DNA of 64,000 bases from Anaerofustis stercorihominis DSM 17244 (lineage in GTDB: Bacteria; Bacillota; Clostridia; Eubacteriales; Anaerofustaceae), in the NCBI RefSeq assembly GCF_000154825.1, contig NZ_DS560018.1, forward strand, positions 1 through 64,000, given 5' to 3'. Below are positions 8,201 through 15,630 of this stretch, one piece after another; the first letter of the stretch is position 1; the number at the start of each line of letters is the position of its first letter. The notes beneath the pieces were generated by a model. The model was given only the letters and a program-made list of their open reading frames with translations, was not told where the DNA came from and made no database searches. A program made the translations under genes and the position numbers.

Positions 8201-9761
8201 TTTCAAATTTATTTGAAAGTTTTTCCATGTTAGCAACGGAAGAATCTACTTTTACATCGTATGTGAATAAGTAATAATAAGCACCGTCTGCTACATATTC
8301 AAATGAAGTCTTACTCTGAGGATCAAAAGTTTTTGTTTCTATAAGTGTAGCGGAATTTGCCCCGACAGGTCCCTTTGAATATTTAGAAACCGTAATTTTT
8401 CCGTCATAAATTTGACCTTTTCCTAAAATATCTTTCAATGTCCAGCCGGTGATATTTTGAACAGGTGTTTCATTTACACTTACACTATAGGTTATCTTGC
8501 CGTCGGTGATATCCATACGCCCTGTCTTTTTGATCCAGTTTTTGGTTATTATTTTACTGTAATCGGTCGAAGCGTTGACCCCGTTATTATCCGTCACCGA
8601 AGCATGATTTCTGATATTTTGCTCAACTGAATTACTTCCCGTACTGTAAACTCTTGGATCTACTTTTACCCAATAATCAATAGTTAATTTCTGTCCCGCC
8701 GTAAGTTTTTTCCCGGTCTTTAATTTAAATTTAACGGGAGATGAAGACATATCGACATCCAGCCATTCACTTAAATTTACACTTTGCCCATTAATCATGG
8801 CAGTAACGGGATATGTACCGTTATTTAAATAATTTATATATTTGGCTCCCAAAGTAAAATTATCAGAAATAACAAGACCCGTCAAATCTTCGGTATTCTT
8901 CGCATTTGCGATAACCAAAAGTCTGTATTTCATATGAGTTATAGCACCATCAGCGTTACCATTTTCATATTTATACGCAGGTATGCTCTTGGCAATGGTT
9001 ACGCTTTTATTAGTTATGACAGGTTTTGGTTTTACCACAACATCGTATTTATATTCTTCCGTAAAAGGTATGGTAACGGTATATTCCTTTTCCTTTTGTT
9101 CAAGACTTAATTTTGCCCAGCATGAAAAAGTTCCTTTATAATTTAAACGACCGTTTTCATCAGAAAACTTATCATTTAAAGTTATGGTAACATTTCCGCT
9201 TTTATCTATTTGGGCACTTCCCACTACAGTCGTTCCTTCCTTGACTTCAAATGTTTGCTCCGATGCCAATTTGCAAACAGAAGGAAGTTTATAGCTGAAA
9301 CTGTCACCTGAGTAAACATATTCATCTTTTAATGCTTTATATGATATATCAAGTTTAACAGAAGTATCATTTGGAAAAGGTGTCTTATTGTCATATAGAT
9401 CCCAGCTGTCTTTTTCATCATTGTAAGTATACATGTTTACTGATGTAATCCTTCCTTTTTCGGAAAGATCATAGTTTACGGGAGTTTTGTCAATATTTTT
9501 ATTATCACTTACTTGTTTTGTCTGATCAATGACTGTTTTGGAACTCTTTTTACTGTTCGCAGATAAATCAGTCCTGTCTTTAACTCTGTTTTTAAGAGTA
9601 TCTTCACTGCTCCCATTCCCGCCTGAACCAAAATCACTGTTTATCTTTTGTGTAGTATCAGTATTTTGCTCCTGTCCCGCCTGTGAAGCAAATACTGATG
9701 CAGGCATAGCAGAAACAATAAGCATAAATGATAAACAAATAGCAAATAATCTTTTTTTCAT
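5265..9761 (-). CDS. large multidomain surface adhesin (SpaA/Cna-B domains)
   Basis: A 1498-residue secreted protein. The start is the ATG at 9761, which has GGAGG about 8 bases upstream; the frame opens earlier, at a TTG at 9800, without a ribosome site. A signal peptide (MKKRLFAICLSFMLIVSAMP to VFAS) is followed by about 950 residues of beta-rich repeats resembling the isopeptide-bonded domains of Gram-positive adhesins, interrupted by a Gly/Ser linker (PPGGSGGGSGSVSGTS). A SpaA-type prealbumin-like domain (~990-1100, SGAKFDIYS and VETEAPKGYSL), a Cna-B domain (~1105-1199, VNKVWDDNDN) and two homologous ~125-residue repeats (~1200-1325, 1326-1448; both with DVFYAGV and DGNDLI) follow. The C-terminus is a hydrophobic helix and KKMKIKQ tail but lacks LPxTG; TPTSSGVDTSD sits where that motif should be. 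Confidence 0.9.
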   Translation of the reverse strand: MKKRLFAICLSFMLIVSAMPASVFASQAGQEQNTDTTQKINSDFGSGGNGSSEDTLKNRVKDRTDLSANSKKSSKTVIDQTKQVSDNKNIDKTPVNYDLSEKGRITSVNMYTYNDEKDSWDLYDNKTPFPNDTSVKLDISYKALKDEYVYSGDSFSYKLPSVCKLASEQTFEVKEGTTVVGSAQIDKSGNVTITLNDKFSDENGRLNYKGTFSCWAKLSLEQKEKEYTVTIPFTEEYKYDVVVKPKPVITNKSVTIAKSIPAYKYENGNADGAITHMKYRLLVIANAKNTEDLTGLVISDNFTLGAKYINYLNNGTYPVTAMINGQSVNLSEWLDVDMSSSPVKFKLKTGKKLTAGQKLTIDYWVKVDPRVYSTGSNSVEQNIRNHASVTDNNGVNASTDYSKIITKNWIKKTGRMDITDGKITYSVSVNETPVQNITGWTLKDILGKGQIYDGKITVSKYSKGPVGANSATLIETKTFDPQSKTSFEYVADGAYYYLFTYDVKVDSSVANMEKLSNKFEMTPPGGSGGGSGSVSGTSTGAEVTYSYYNLDKIAGTLNLNDQTISWTTTLNAIKNDSRSIGEIPKGAVYYDVPHLALTSGSLTSADMKTTSHKVLIDSIVLTDGDGNVLRENQDYKVTAFANGEYYVVQGEVRFNEGYKIDFLKDIKSAVTIKYNTKADINSSIKKEFRYSNKAELKTGDQTYQSNAYVQYNNNSLLNKTAADSVDLENKKVFWNITFNQNSLKMDYDDVYILEHLPDGLRFDSVTSDKKNVDIKTEEVKGTNDVKLILSGNLSQKVTLKLWTKITDDTAFSTVNGKSFINKADLFINNKKLRETQASKTIKVNLLTKTGLYSDATAPNVQYTLKLNEAGAVLGNGKTLTLKDDMTSNMSIVPGSMKVYEMINNVRHELSSDKWTLSQNSDGHGFNLTIPDGMKLEIYYEAYVQGHIGSSQNIKNTASLLGEKEEIVKVEDSKKVVVKEGSATATGDPILYIYKVDAANSTPLSGAKFDIYSVNDLDDPSDDVKLNEKPLVSGDKGQIILSSLKFDTYYYLVETEAPKGYSLDVTKHNFIILGRTSTIDTNKILDDFWKLQSGTPLNLTNDSIIDIDVNKVWDDNDNSALLRPKTVEVNLYANGIDTEKNVTLNKDNNWQGSFIGFKEYKNGKKIDYTVKETPIDYYVPTVEGNSEKGFTITNTFENSSYYYEGEINITKKVLFYEEPFKVYDVFYAGVFADEACTDLVQDVDGNDLILPIVLNGESEGSVTAFVPLGEEGSDVTYYVREVDANGKVINNDSGFDYNVNVSPSSVTVNKDTKGNVTITNSFGDIGYYYDGQLTINKKVLGANGKAKKVQDVFYAGVYTDKGCKKPLKDEDGNDLIVPLVLADESSTSTTVTVPLGEKGKSVTYYVKEVDENGKDVKNSKTFEYKVSIDKTSVSVSAQGGSTTITNKVDSSKVTIKDNKTPTSSGVDTSDNTNSVLFTVIFILSLAGILLIIKKMKIKQ

Positions 9762-9837
9762 AACAAATCCTCCGTATACTCTATTATTTATAGATAACAA
9801 AATAACATTTATTTTACATAGTAACCTATTTTATATT

Positions 9838-9873
9838 ATTATATATTTACTCAGTTACCTACCAGTTACGTAT
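9838..9873 (-). promoter_or_regulatory. promoter with 7-4-7 direct repeat upstream of the adhesin
   Basis: On the minus strand two copies of GTAACTG separated by 4 bp (GTAG) lie in the -35 region, eight bases from a perfect TATAAT (9843-9838). Direct 7-bp repeats with an 11-bp period overlapping -35 are typical of OmpR/PhoB-family activator sites. No good -35 hexamer is present, consistent with an activator-dependent promoter. Which regulator binds is unknown. Confidence 0.55.
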
Positions 9874-9922
9874 GGAATAATTTTCATGTATATTATTAAA
9901 AATTTATTTTTTACTCAAAATA

Positions 9923-9956
9923 AAAAGACAGGATATACAAATTATCCTGTCTTTTT
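9923..9956 (-). terminator. terminator of the lipoprotein/kinase operon
   Basis: A perfect 14-bp stem (AAAAAGACAGGATA / TATCCTGTCTTTTT) with a 6-nt loop follows the minus-strand stop at 9978 by about 20 bases. Confidence 0.9.
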
Positions 9957-9977
9957 ATAATTATATACTGTTAAGTA

Positions 9978-11297
9978 TTATTTTTTTGAGTCTTCTATAC
10001 CTTTTCTGATCTGATCATTGCATTTTTTATCTATATCTTTTGCAACATCTTCGGCTGATTTGCTGCCACGTAATAAATCCTGCATACAAACATGAAAAAC
10101 ATCTCTTACACCTTCCCAATTAGGATTATTATGTCTTGCATCAACGATATTTTTTGAATTTTTACTATATGCTTCCATATAAGCAACTTTATCTTTATTT
10201 TTTTCAACATAAGATTTCATTACCGGAGTGCTGGCTAAAGAATATTTCCAAAACTCTTCATTATCATAAATAAATTTAATAAAATCTTTAGAAACCTTAA
10301 GTTTATCGGGATCGTTATTATTAAACACATAAAATCCGTTTAAATAATTGGTGGCATATCCGTTACCGTCAAGACTCGGGAAATTGGCTAAAAAAACATC
10401 AAATCCATAATCTTCTTTTGCATTATTTATTATTACGCTGTTCCCGTAAGTTATTGCAAGCTGTTGATTATAAAACAACTCATAATTGGATAAGAAATCC
10501 ATATTCTCGGAACCGATCGGAGTTATTTGATTTTTATTCAATTCGGATATCCATTCCAACGCCTTTATCCCTTCAGGCGTACTCAAATTAAAATATCCGT
10601 TTTTATCGAATATATCACTTCCGTAGGCTCTTAAAAGAGTCATGATATGAGTGTCCCCCTGATTATCGGAAGCAAACATGGATAGAGTACTCTTGTTGTT
10701 ATCTTTTAAAGAATGTTTTAAAGTATTTAAAATTATATTGAATTCTTCAGTTGACCACTGAGCTATTTGTCCTTTTTTAGGGATGTATTCTTCCAATCCT
10801 GCATTTTTCATCATTTTAGTATTCACGACCATGGTATTTTGAAGCTGATTAAATGGAAGCATATATGTTTTTCCGTCTACATTGCATTGTTCCCATATTT
10901 TATCGTCTATATTTTTTCTCATCTCATCACTTATTATATCGTCTATAGGCGCCATTCTGCCTTTTCGGATGTATGTAGGCATATCAAAAGAACCCGGATA
11001 AATCACATCTGCCGCTTCATCGGTCCCAAATTTGGTTTCCAGCTGTTCTTTCTCATCAGTATATTTATATTTTGTTATATTAAATTCCACATCATATTCT
11101 TTATATGTATTTTTAAACTTTTCTGCCGCCTCACTGAACAAATCAAAAATTTCAGCATTGGGATGATCTTTATCATACACCATTGTTACCGGAGGACATT
11201 TTACATTGACAGTAACTTTTTTAACTTCTTTACCGCACCCCCATAACGATTGACATAAAATCATTACGATAAGTAAACATATTAATTTCTTTTTCAT
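9978..11297 (-). CDS. extracellular solute-binding lipoprotein (ABC family 1 type)
   Basis: A 439-residue lipoprotein with a signal sequence and lipobox LWGC (Cys at about 21), followed by a family 1 solute-binding fold: VIYPGSFDMPTYI, the hinge region PFNQLQNTMVVNTKMMKNAG and NGFYVFNNN are typical of carbohydrate-type binding proteins. No ABC permease or ATPase is adjacent. Instead its ATG overlaps the stop of the upstream hybrid kinase by 4 bases (ATGA), so the pair is translationally coupled and the protein probably acts as a periplasm-equivalent sensor subunit for that kinase rather than in uptake. The ribosome site is unusual: the only G-rich stretch in position is the G10 tract at 11320-11311. 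Ligand unknown. Confidence 0.85.
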   Translation of the reverse strand: MKKKLICLLIVMILCQSLWGCGKEVKKVTVNVKCPPVTMVYDKDHPNAEIFDLFSEAAEKFKNTYKEYDVEFNITKYKYTDEKEQLETKFGTDEAADVIYPGSFDMPTYIRKGRMAPIDDIISDEMRKNIDDKIWEQCNVDGKTYMLPFNQLQNTMVVNTKMMKNAGLEEYIPKKGQIAQWSTEEFNIILNTLKHSLKDNNKSTLSMFASDNQGDTHIMTLLRAYGSDIFDKNGYFNLSTPEGIKALEWISELNKNQITPIGSENMDFLSNYELFYNQQLAITYGNSVIINNAKEDYGFDVFLANFPSLDGNGYATNYLNGFYVFNNNDPDKLKVSKDFIKFIYDNEEFWKYSLASTPVMKSYVEKNKDKVAYMEAYSKNSKNIVDARHNNPNWEGVRDVFHVCMQDLLRGSKSAEDVAKDIDKKCNDQIRKGIEDSKK

Positions 11298-13426
11298 TTT
11301 ACTCTGTCTTCCCCCCCCCCAAATAATTTTAACTTATTAATAAATGAATCTATATTGAGCGGTTTGGTTATAACGTCATTCATACCGCTTTCAATAGCCC
11401 TGTCTGCATCTTCTCTAAAGGCATTTGCGCTAAAAGCAAATATGATAACATCGTTATCCGTTCTGTCCGACTGCCTGATTTTTCTGCATGCTTCATAACC
11501 ATTCATGACCGGCATTTGAATATCCATTAATATAACGTCAAAATAATTTATCTGACTATCGGTAAAGGCTCGTACGGCTTCTTCTCCGTTAACTACGGCA
11601 AATATATTACACCCCTGAGCTTCAAGTATTTCTGTAACTATTTCTCTGTTTATATCATTATCTTCGGCGAGTAAAATATTAATGCCTTTAAGAGATATAT
11701 TAGGATTTAAATCTTCGGTAACTGTCACTTCGGACTTTTGACTTGAGCGTTCAAATGGGATGTTTATTATAAAAGTAGTACCCTCGTTCACTTTACTTTG
11801 TACCTCAATGTTACCTCCCATTTTTTCTACGAATATCTTACTTAAAGTAGTCCCGAGACCTGTACCGTTTTGAGAATTATAACGTCTTTCCTGCTCGAAA
11901 GGTATCCATATCTTCTCCAAAAATTCGGGGCTCATACCGCAGCCGGTATCGGAAATCGTGAATTTAGTATTTAAAATATTATTACTTTCTGCCTGCTCTA
12001 TCTTTAAAAATATACTGCCTTCCTCAGGTGTGAATTTCAATGCATTTCCCAGAAGATTGACTATTATCTGCTTAAGCCTTGTTTCATCTCCGATGATATG
12101 ATAGCCAATAATATTATTGCTGTCTATTTCAAAATGAAGTCTTTTATCTTTCGCTTGAGTTCCTATGAGAATATCTATATCATTTATAAACTTATTTAAG
12201 TCCATATCATTTTTATATATTTCAATCTGACCGCTTTCTATCTTAGACATATTAAGAACATCGGATATGACACTTTTCAGATACTCAGCCGAAACATCAG
12301 CTTTTTTAAGATATTCGAGCATTTTATCTTTATCACCGATATTTTTTCGCATCAAATAATGAAGACCTACTATACCGTTAAGAGGTGTACGTATTTCATG
12401 ACTCATATTCGCCAAAAAAGAAGATTTTGCCTGTTCGGCCTCACGTGCAATTTTTGCATTCATCATGGTGTGATAAATAAACATGGATACCAATATGATA
12501 ACTATGCCAAGCAGCAAAAAGAAAAATAAAGATCTTAAAAGCAATATACGTGTTTGCTCGGCAGTTACCGAACTGGAGACCTTTACAACGATGTACCAAT
12601 CACTGTCTTTTATACTTTTCATCATAGAATAATAGCTTTGTCCGTTATAAGCGTATTCGATAAAAATATCTTTTCCAGATTCAACATCATTTTTACAAGT
12701 TTGTAAATTAGTTTTATTTAAAAATTTTGAAGAACTCAGCTCATTAAAATAATTTTGATTTACTTCACTGTCATAATATTTACTGGACGTTACAATATTG
12801 CCGGATTCGTCAATGAGAAGCACTATACCTTTCCCGTCAAAGCTTTCCAGTTCCATATGGTCGCTTAGATCTTCCACTGGGACCATTCCTACTATGCCTT
12901 CAATAACCTCATTTTTATATTTGATTTCATTATCCAAATGGATACCGAATATTATACTATCCTGCCAGGATTCTTTTGTATTGTATTGAAATTTTTGTGA
13001 AAATTGTCCGTCAGACTTATTATATATATTTTTCCACTTTACTTTATCGATGGAAGTGACCAAATGTGCATTATCATATACTTTTCCGCTTTTTGTTACG
13101 ACATACAGTTTATGAAAGTCGGTACTTTGAGATTCCACACTCAGCATATATGATAAATCTGTTAAATTTTCTTTTCTCGTATTCCTGATCCTGCTTGCCA
13201 ATGATTGGATATATTCATACTTTGCGGACATTTGATTTTCCATATTCTTGATATCATGTTCCGTTATCTGCTCCATAAATGAAACTGTAGTGTTATATAC
13301 AGCATGCTCCACACTTTTTTTATACAAAAAGTATCCGGAAAAAAGTATCAACAAAGATATAACCAAAATAGTACTGTATATAAACCATTTATTAAATTTA
13401 TTATATAAATAATTAATAAGTTTCAT
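11294..13426 (-). CDS. hybrid sensor histidine kinase with Cache-like ectodomain
   Basis: A 710-residue hybrid kinase. I chose ATG 13426, preceded by AGGGG at a good distance, over an upstream TTG without a site. Transmembrane helices at about 14-35 and 296-318 enclose a ~260-residue extracellular domain with dCache-like features (LYVVTKSGKVYDN, then IVLLIDESGNIVTSS and DWYIVVKV). HisKA carries His343 (FLANMSHEIRTPLNG), followed by the ATPase domain (NLLGNALKFTP, GTGLGTTLS) and a receiver at ~582-700 with Asp635 (ILMDIQMPVMNG). The last codons read through ten G (LFGGGEDRVK) and the stop overlaps the start of the solute-binding lipoprotein. Length change in that tract would alter the C-terminus or fuse the two proteins. 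Confidence 0.92.
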   Translation of the reverse strand: MKLINYLYNKFNKWFIYSTILVISLLILFSGYFLYKKSVEHAVYNTTVSFMEQITEHDIKNMENQMSAKYEYIQSLASRIRNTRKENLTDLSYMLSVESQSTDFHKLYVVTKSGKVYDNAHLVTSIDKVKWKNIYNKSDGQFSQKFQYNTKESWQDSIIFGIHLDNEIKYKNEVIEGIVGMVPVEDLSDHMELESFDGKGIVLLIDESGNIVTSSKYYDSEVNQNYFNELSSSKFLNKTNLQTCKNDVESGKDIFIEYAYNGQSYYSMMKSIKDSDWYIVVKVSSSVTAEQTRILLLRSLFFFLLLGIVIILVSMFIYHTMMNAKIAREAEQAKSSFLANMSHEIRTPLNGIVGLHYLMRKNIGDKDKMLEYLKKADVSAEYLKSVISDVLNMSKIESGQIEIYKNDMDLNKFINDIDILIGTQAKDKRLHFEIDSNNIIGYHIIGDETRLKQIIVNLLGNALKFTPEEGSIFLKIEQAESNNILNTKFTISDTGCGMSPEFLEKIWIPFEQERRYNSQNGTGLGTTLSKIFVEKMGGNIEVQSKVNEGTTFIINIPFERSSQKSEVTVTEDLNPNISLKGINILLAEDNDINREIVTEILEAQGCNIFAVVNGEEAVRAFTDSQINYFDVILMDIQMPVMNGYEACRKIRQSDRTDNDVIIFAFSANAFREDADRAIESGMNDVITKPLNIDSFINKLKLFGGGEDRVK
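11311..11320. repeat. homopolymer of 10 C (G10 on the coding strand)
   Basis: Ten consecutive C, i.e. ten G in the kinase mRNA, 14 bases before the lipoprotein ATG. In so AT-rich a genome such a run is very unlikely by chance and is a classic slipped-strand hot spot. Ten G gives a stop overlapping the downstream ATG; nine G gives a stop just before it; eleven G opens a continuous frame into the lipoprotein. Confidence 0.9.
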
Positions 13427-13519
13427 ATTCAAGCCCCTGTTTCTACTAAACAAAATAATATTTTGAAATAAAAATAAATCCTTTAAATAATATAAAAAAT
13501 CAAAACATATATATATATG

Positions 13520-13547
13520 ACTATAGCATATAGAAAAAATAATTCAA
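13520..13547 (-). promoter_or_regulatory. probable promoter of the kinase/lipoprotein operon
   Basis: On the minus strand TTGAAT (13547-13542) and TATAGT (13525-13520) are separated by 16 bp, about 95 bases upstream of the kinase ATG. Confidence 0.5.
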
Positions 13548-13582
13548 ATATAAAAGAGAATAAAGACGTAATTCAGAAATAA

Positions 13583-13616
13583 AAACTCCCGAAAAGATTA
13601 AATCTAATGGGAGTTT
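13583..13616 (-). terminator. terminator downstream of the CAT-like gene
   Basis: An 8-bp stem (AAACTCCC / GGGAGTTT) with an internal small stem (AGATT/AATCT) is followed on the minus strand by TTTTATTTCT. It lies about 170 bases after the stop of the gene at 13788. Confidence 0.7.
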
Positions 13617-13787
13617 GAATATTATTTATATATTAAAAAACTTATGGCAAATCAACTGAATATGTGTTTTAAAGATAAAATGAAAATTCGATACATATAA
13701 ACGTATTTTTGATATTACACATTTTTATATACATTGATTAAATATAAAAAAGTGTGATATCATAAACATGTAAATCAAAACTTTGTT

Positions 13788-14408
13788 TTATATATCTCTT
13801 AGTTCAAAAATACACCTTTGTATTTTTTCAAGAAATTCACAGGCTTCCATTCCATCCATTTGCACATGATGAAACTGAAATGATATTTGAAGTTTTGTTA
13901 TATCATCATCTTGTTTGTATTTACCCCAAATGATAAAAGGATTATTAAAAATACCGCTGTACATATTTATGGCACCATCAATATCATATTTAACAAGAGA
14001 GGATGTTCCCACTATCATACTATCCTTGATTTCAAAATCTTTGCAAGTTTGATAAACCTGCTCGGTGGATGTTAAGTAAGAGCAGTTAAAATCTTTTAAA
14101 TCCGACTTGAATGGGATATCGCAGGAATTTATGCCTCCGTTTTTATTGGAAACAATCACATTCACACTGATTTTATCATATTCAATCATTTTTTTATCAA
14201 CCGGAAGCAAGCGAAATTCATCTGTATCGTTTGCCGCATGAGCAATACAATAACACATAAGCATATTTAATTTATATCCCTTGGATTTAAGCTTTATCAG
14301 ATTTGATATATCAAGAGTCTTGAATATAGTAACCATGGGCATTGGCGCATCTATATACAGTTCCCAGCTTACTGCTCTATTTGTATCCATAGGATTGACT
14401 TCTCTCAT
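13788..14408 (-). CDS. chloramphenicol acetyltransferase-like CoA-dependent acyltransferase
   Basis: A 206-residue protein of the CAT fold, about 10 residues shorter than classic CatA. The catalytic-type motif HHVQMDG (residues 180-186) matches the HHxxxDG signature; IFKTLDISNLIKLKSKGYKL and the N-terminal VSWELYIDAPMPMVTI are laid out as in CAT. The start is supported by GGGAGG 9 bases before the ATG; a second Met at residue 7 lacks a site. Chloramphenicol acetylation cannot be assumed because many CAT-fold genes in Clostridia act on other or unknown substrates. It is a single-gene unit between a terminator and the tmRNA region. Confidence 0.82.
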   Translation of the reverse strand: MREVNPMDTNRAVSWELYIDAPMPMVTIFKTLDISNLIKLKSKGYKLNMLMCYCIAHAANDTDEFRLLPVDKKMIEYDKISVNVIVSNKNGGINSCDIPFKSDLKDFNCSYLTSTEQVYQTCKDFEIKDSMIVGTSSLVKYDIDGAINMYSGIFNNPFIIWGKYKQDDDITKLQISFQFHHVQMDGMEACEFLEKIQRCIFELRDI

Positions 14409-14740
14409 TCTATTTACCTCCCAAACTTGATTTTACCAACTATCATACTTTACTATATCATAAAACACATTACAATTTAATTTGATTTTCTATAATATCT
14501 AAAAATTATAAAACATTCATTACTTAAATATCTTAGTATATATTACGATTTTACTTTTATTATGAAGATATCAAAAATCAAATACATTTATATGGTATTA
14601 ATAATATTTGCTTTATTTAACACGATAAAATATAATCGCCTATGAGTTTATAAAAAAAATTATTCATAAATAAATATCCCAGCTAAAAACATAAAACAAT
14701 AAAATACTATAGAAAAAATTAAATTCTTATATAAATAAAA
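14409..14740. other. AT-rich intergenic region
   Basis: About 330 bases between the CAT-like gene and the tmRNA terminator. I find no gene, repeat or strong promoter beyond what the CAT-like gene must use; the sequence is nearly all A and T. Confidence 0.45.
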
Positions 14741-14777
14741 AAGTTACTTTAAACTTACAGAAAGTTCAAAATAACTT
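14741..14777 (-). terminator. terminator of ssrA
   Basis: Arms 14741-14756 and 14762-14777 pair over 16 positions with two G-U wobbles around a 5-nt loop, followed on the minus strand by TTTTTTATTT. It lies 14 bases beyond the CCA end of tmRNA. Confidence 0.9.
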
Positions 14778-14790
14778 GAATATCATATTA

Positions 14791-15139
14791 TGGTGGAAGT
14801 GGGGGGAATCGAACCCCCGTCCAAAACCAGATAAACCAGACTTTCTCCGAGTGCAGTTTGTTTTAAAATTTAACGAGCTATTATAAAATAAACAAAATCA
14901 TAACCCGCGAGTCTCAATTGATACTATACTCTGTCAAGACACCCATAGTATAGGTCCCTGCTAAAATTTGACAATCGTTATATCTCTTGCAGGTCAGAGA
15001 TACACAACCGCGCCGCAACTAGGCAGCGAAAGATAATCTATTGTTATCGTTTAATTTTAAGTTTGCTTATTTTAAAGATGCTAAGCTCATCTACTCGCTT
15101 ATCTGACCGCACTGACCCTGTCGAAACCATTGCACCCCC
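14791..15139 (-). ncRNA. ssrA: transfer-messenger RNA (tmRNA)
   Basis: Standard one-piece tmRNA of about 349 nt. The 5' end GGGGGTG pairs with CACTTCC before the encoded ACCA at the 3' end (14791), and the T arm GGGGGTTCGATTCCCCCC is present. The tag frame lies at 15066-15019 and reads ANLKLNDNNRLSFAA followed by TAG, so trans-translated proteins here end in FAA. It sits directly downstream of smpB, its protein partner, and both are probably transcribed together, ending at the hairpin at 14741-14777. Ribosome rescue and tagging for proteolysis are the known roles. Confidence 0.96.
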
Positions 15140-15142
15140 ATT

Positions 15143-15622
15143 TTATCTGAAACTTACTTTGAAGTTTCGGTCAATGTCTCTCTTTGCCGCTTTTTCTTTC
15201 AAGGCTTCTCTTTTATCATAAAGTTTTTTACCTTTACATACGGCGATACTCATTTTAACATAGCTTTTGGAAAAGTGCAAATCTAAAGGAATTAAAGTAT
15301 AACCATCTTTTGTAAGATAATCCTTAATATTCCTGATTTCTCTTTTATTCAATAAAAGCTTTCTTTCTCTTAAAGGGTCTACATTGTTTATATTCCCAAA
15401 TTCATAAGGACTTACGTGCATACCGATTATGAAAACCTCATTATTTTTACTTATATTGGCATAGCTGTCTTTAAGGTTTACCTTACCGTTTCTGATAGAC
15501 TTGACTTCGGTCCCCTTAAGTTCGAGACCTGCCTCATAAGTTTCGATGATATGGTATTCAAATGCAGCCTTTTTATTCTTTGCTATTATTTTTTTATCTT
15601 CTTTATTTTTGTTTGCACCCAT
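15143..15622 (-). CDS. smpB: SsrA-binding protein SmpB
   Basis: A 159-residue protein with the full SmpB signature: [62 protein letters not shown] and the Arg/Lys-rich C-terminal tail ([12 protein letters not shown]). It binds the tRNA-like part of tmRNA and delivers it to stalled ribosomes. The gene ends 3 bases before the 5' end of ssrA, so the two form one unit. The ribosome site before ATG 15622 is modest (GTAGGTAG). It follows the hemolysin III gene by 8 bases. Confidence 0.97.
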   Translation of the reverse strand: MGANKNKEDKKIIAKNKKAAFEYHIIETYEAGLELKGTEVKSIRNGKVNLKDSYANISKNNEVFIIGMHVSPYEFGNINNVDPLRERKLLLNKREIRNIKDYLTKDGYTLIPLDLHFSKSYVKMSIAVCKGKKLYDKREALKEKAAKRDIDRNFKVSFR

Positions 15623-15630
15623 GTTTCTAC

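Larger units (their letters stand above)
13427..13787. other. intergenic region with kinase promoter
   Basis: About 360 AT-rich bases between two minus-strand genes. It contains the promoter at 13520-13547 and the hairpin at 13583-13616. I see no open frame with a ribosome site; TATATATATA repeats near 13508 are simple sequence. Confidence 0.5.

Noticed and set aside
9762..9800. An upstream TTG start for the adhesin
   Set aside because: No ribosome site there, whereas ATG 9761 has GGAGG and begins a proper signal peptide.
13500..13520. A TATATATATA run upstream of the kinase gene considered as a phase-variation repeat
   Set aside because: Short, AT-only and common in this genome; spacing to the promoter hexamers is not affected.
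14791..14830. A tRNA-like T arm and CCA end
   Set aside because: It is the 3' end of tmRNA; the matching 5' acceptor strand is 340 bases away and the tag frame lies between.
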